7,282 nucleotides of DNA from Terriglobia bacterium (GTDB lineage: Bacteria; Acidobacteriota; Terriglobia; UBA7540). Shown here one piece after another: positions 5,512 through 7,282 of this stretch. A model generated the notes under the pieces. It had not been told where the DNA came from, made no database searches, and saw nothing but the letters and a program-made list of their open reading frames with translations. Location of the stretch: NCBI GenBank assembly GCA_030040515.1, contig JASHTO010000123.1, positions 1 to 7,282 of the forward strand, given 5' to 3'. Numbering within the stretch: the first letter of the stretch is position 1; every line of letters starts with the position of its first letter. The position numbers and the translations under genes were made by a program.

Positions 5512-7282
5512 TCAAGGTTCATCGTAGGGCAGCGTCTTCAGCAATTCCTTTTCGGGATCTTTGCTATTTGACCTGGGGGTTCCGGCGTTGGGAGCGAAGA
5601 GGGCTTGTGCGGCTCCGGCTCCCGCCGGCAGCAGAGATCCGTCCGGGAGCCTGGGGTTGGGTTTGAGCGCTTCCAAGTCCGGAGAGAAATTGGGTCCGGT
5701 AAGCGCCAGCAGATAACTGGTGTCGCGCCAAGGCCGTCGCGACCTTACGACGATGGAAATTAGGTCATTTTCGAGGCGTTGCATCTCCGCCTGGTTTTCC
5801 GGGAGGCCGGCGACATTGTGCTGTTCCGCCGGGTCAGTGGTCCAGTGGTAAAGCTCGTTGCGATTAACGCCCGATTTGTGGATAAGTTGCCACTCGCGGG
5901 TTGTGATCGTGATCAAGCCGTGGGGGGCCAGCGTGGGTGAGCTGTCGAAAAGCTCCGAAACCGTGGGCTCGTCGGGATTATTGGGGGCATACCCGGCCGT
6001 CCACAGGCGGGACAAGCTGCTGCGATGCAGCATCGCTCCCTTCACGCCGGCGAATTCCAGCACGGTTGAGAAGATTCGCCGCGTGGTGGCCGTGTCGGCA
6101 ACGCGGAGGCCTTTGGGAACCTCCGGCCCCACCACAATCAGGGGTACGTGCAGGAGTTCGCGGTACAGACTTGAACCATGCGAATAAGTGCCGTGCTCGC
6201 CGAACCCTTCACCGTGATCGGCGGTGATGATGACATAAGTGTTGGCCCACTCGGGTGAACTTTGCAGAAAGCTCAGGAGCTCACCCACCTGGCTGTCGAT
6301 ATAGTGCAGGCAGTTATCGTAGGAATCGATGATGCCATCGCGATCGGCGAGGGGAAGCTCCACGCGATTTAACTTGGCGGTGAGCAGCAGGTGCTTGGCG
6401 TCGCGTGAATCGTGACCGTAGAGGTGGTCGTAAGGCGGAGGAGCTTCATACGGATCATGGGCGTCGTTATAGTTGAGAAAAAGGAAGAAGGGACGCTCGG
6501 AGCGATGTTCGTACCAGCGGTATACTTCCTCGTTGAGTTGATGAGCGGTGAATTGGTTGAAGCGGCTGCGCTGGAACAACTGTTCACTTATCGGCTCAAC
6601 GAACTCGCGTCCCAGCCGCATGGCATCCAGGCTGTATCCCACGGTTCCGGTGCTGTCGGTGTAGGTCGCAAATCCCCGACCCAGTCCCCAGGGGACGATG
6701 CCGTAAAAAGGATTGGCATTGAATCCCGCCGTCTCATAGCCACCCGCGCTCAGGATTTCCGCCAGAGTCCGCGGCTCGCCCGCCCGATCCGTTCCGGAGC
6801 CGTGCTGGTGGGGCAAAAGGGAAGTGAAAATGGAAAGCATGGAGGGCAGAGTCCATGACGACGCCGAAATGGCGTTTTCAAACTGGACGCCGCGCCGGGC
6901 GAACTGATCGACGTTTGGGGTGGTGTTGCGGAAATATCCGTAGGACGAAAAATGATCGGCGCGGGCAGTGTCCCACACGATCAGCACGATGTTGGGTGAC
7001 TGCGGCCTTCTCGCCGTAGCGTGGGCGGTAGAAAGGTTCAAGGGATTTGGGAGGTGGCATACTCCCACGACGACCGCCAGGGCGGCCATCGTGCCTAAAA
7101 CGCCGCGCGCCCATATCCGCAGCGGCGCATTTTCCAGGATGCCCAGCCGTGAGTCATCCTTTCGAGTCGCCCACAGAGCCGCCAGGGTCCATCCGAAAGC
7201 GAGCGCAAAGATGAGGGATGGACTTAGAAAATTCCGCAAAACCAGATACCAGCCGACTCCCGCCTGAGAGAAACGCAGCAGC
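5512..7282 (-). CDS. Membrane-anchored sulfatase-like (alkaline phosphatase superfamily) enzyme, N-terminus cut by window edge
   Basis: The frame is open from the TGA at 5512-5514 to the right edge, about 589 residues. A TTG at 7239 is possible as a start, but the frame continues upstream through LLRFSQAGVGWYLV, which looks like part of a helix, so the true start is probably outside. Numbering from that TTG: helices at about 5-24 and 44-62, then a linker, then the catalytic domain from about 82. NIVLIVWDTARAD (83-95, with metal-ligand candidate D90) opens the fold. SSWTLPS (127-133) is the nucleophile loop, with T130 where classical sulfatases have the Cys of CxPSR. NDAHDPY (258-264) and ADHGEGFGEHG (340-350, with D341 and H342) supply further site residues, with H354 following. 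This predicts an extracytoplasmic hydrolase or phosphotransferase; sulfate hydrolysis through formylglycine is unlikely. The C-terminal 60 residues are rich in Pro, Gly and Ala and lie outside the usual domain. It lies upstream of and co-directional with the yfhO-like gene. The superfamily call is firm; the substrate is unknown. Confidence 0.87.
   Translation of the reverse strand, partial: LLRFSQAGVGWYLVLRNFLSPSLIFALAFGWTLAALWATRKDDSRLGILENAPLRIWARGVLGTMAALAVVVGVCHLPNPLNLSTAHATARRPQSPNIVLIVWDTARADHFSSYGYFRNTTPNVDQFARRGVQFENAISASSWTLPSMLSIFTSLLPHQHGSGTDRAGEPRTLAEILSAGGYETAGFNANPFYGIVPWGLGRGFATYTDSTGTVGYSLDAMRLGREFVEPISEQLFQRSRFNQFTAHQLNEEVYRWYEHRSERPFFLFLNYNDAHDPYEAPPPYDHLYGHDSRDAKHLLLTAKLNRVELPLADRDGIIDSYDNCLHYIDSQVGELLSFLQSSPEWANTYVIITADHGEGFGEHGTYSHGSSLYRELLHVPLIVVGPEVPKGLRVADTATTRRIFSTVLEFAGVKGAMLHRSSLSRLWTAGYAPNNPDEPTVSELFDSSPTLAPHGLITITTREWQLIHKSGVNRNELYHWTTDPAEQHNVAGLPENQAEMQRLENDLISIVVRSRRPWRDTSYLLALTGPNFSPDLEALKPNPRLPDGSLLPAGAGAAQALFAPNAGTPRSNSKDPEKELLKTLPYDEP

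Noticed and set aside
5206..5571. Plus-strand open frame of 121 codons spanning the gap between the two minus-strand genes
   Set aside because: It is antisense to the ends of two supported genes and has a low-information, Arg/Gly-rich product.

Overview
The window (7,282 bases, fairly GC-rich) holds four large protein genes, nearly all membrane or cell-envelope proteins, and no RNA genes, mobile elements or CRISPR arrays that I can see. The protein families and motif style (large GT-C-type glycosyltransferases with the LAADTFAHGRLTNP-type first loop, a YfhO-like protein and a membrane-anchored sulfatase-like protein) resemble Acidobacteriota or a related GC-rich soil diderm. This is inference from recalled family distribution; there is no marker gene in the window.

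Layout from left to right: (1) 2-1033, minus strand, the N-terminal 344 residues of a polytopic GT-C-like membrane protein that runs off the left edge; (2) 1034-1306, a 273-base divergent, AT-richer intergenic region that should hold both promoters and contains an imperfect 14-base direct repeat; (3) 1307-2932, plus strand, a complete 541-residue GT39/ArnT-like membrane glycosyltransferase with a GTG start; (4) 2917-5409, minus strand, a complete 830-residue YfhO-family membrane protein whose stop overlaps the previous gene tail-to-tail by 16 bases; (5) 5410-5511, a 102-base gap; (6) 5512 to the right edge, minus strand, a membrane-anchored protein of the alkaline phosphatase/sulfatase superfamily whose N-terminus lies outside the window.

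Working together: genes 6 and 4 share a strand and a 102-base gap, so they may be co-transcribed, sulfatase-like gene first. Both GT-C-like proteins and YfhO belong to groups that use polyprenyl-phosphate-linked sugars on the outer face of the cytoplasmic membrane. The sulfatase-like enzyme acts on the same face and carries Thr instead of Cys at the position aligned with the sulfatase nucleophile. The simplest reading is an envelope-glycan decoration locus: sugars added by GT-C enzymes and a phospho- or sulfo-group transferred or removed by the AP-superfamily enzyme. The pairing of a YfhO homologue with a Thr-type AP-superfamily membrane enzyme loosely recalls the Gram-positive lipoteichoic acid system, but that link is a hypothesis. 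I found no clear new system.
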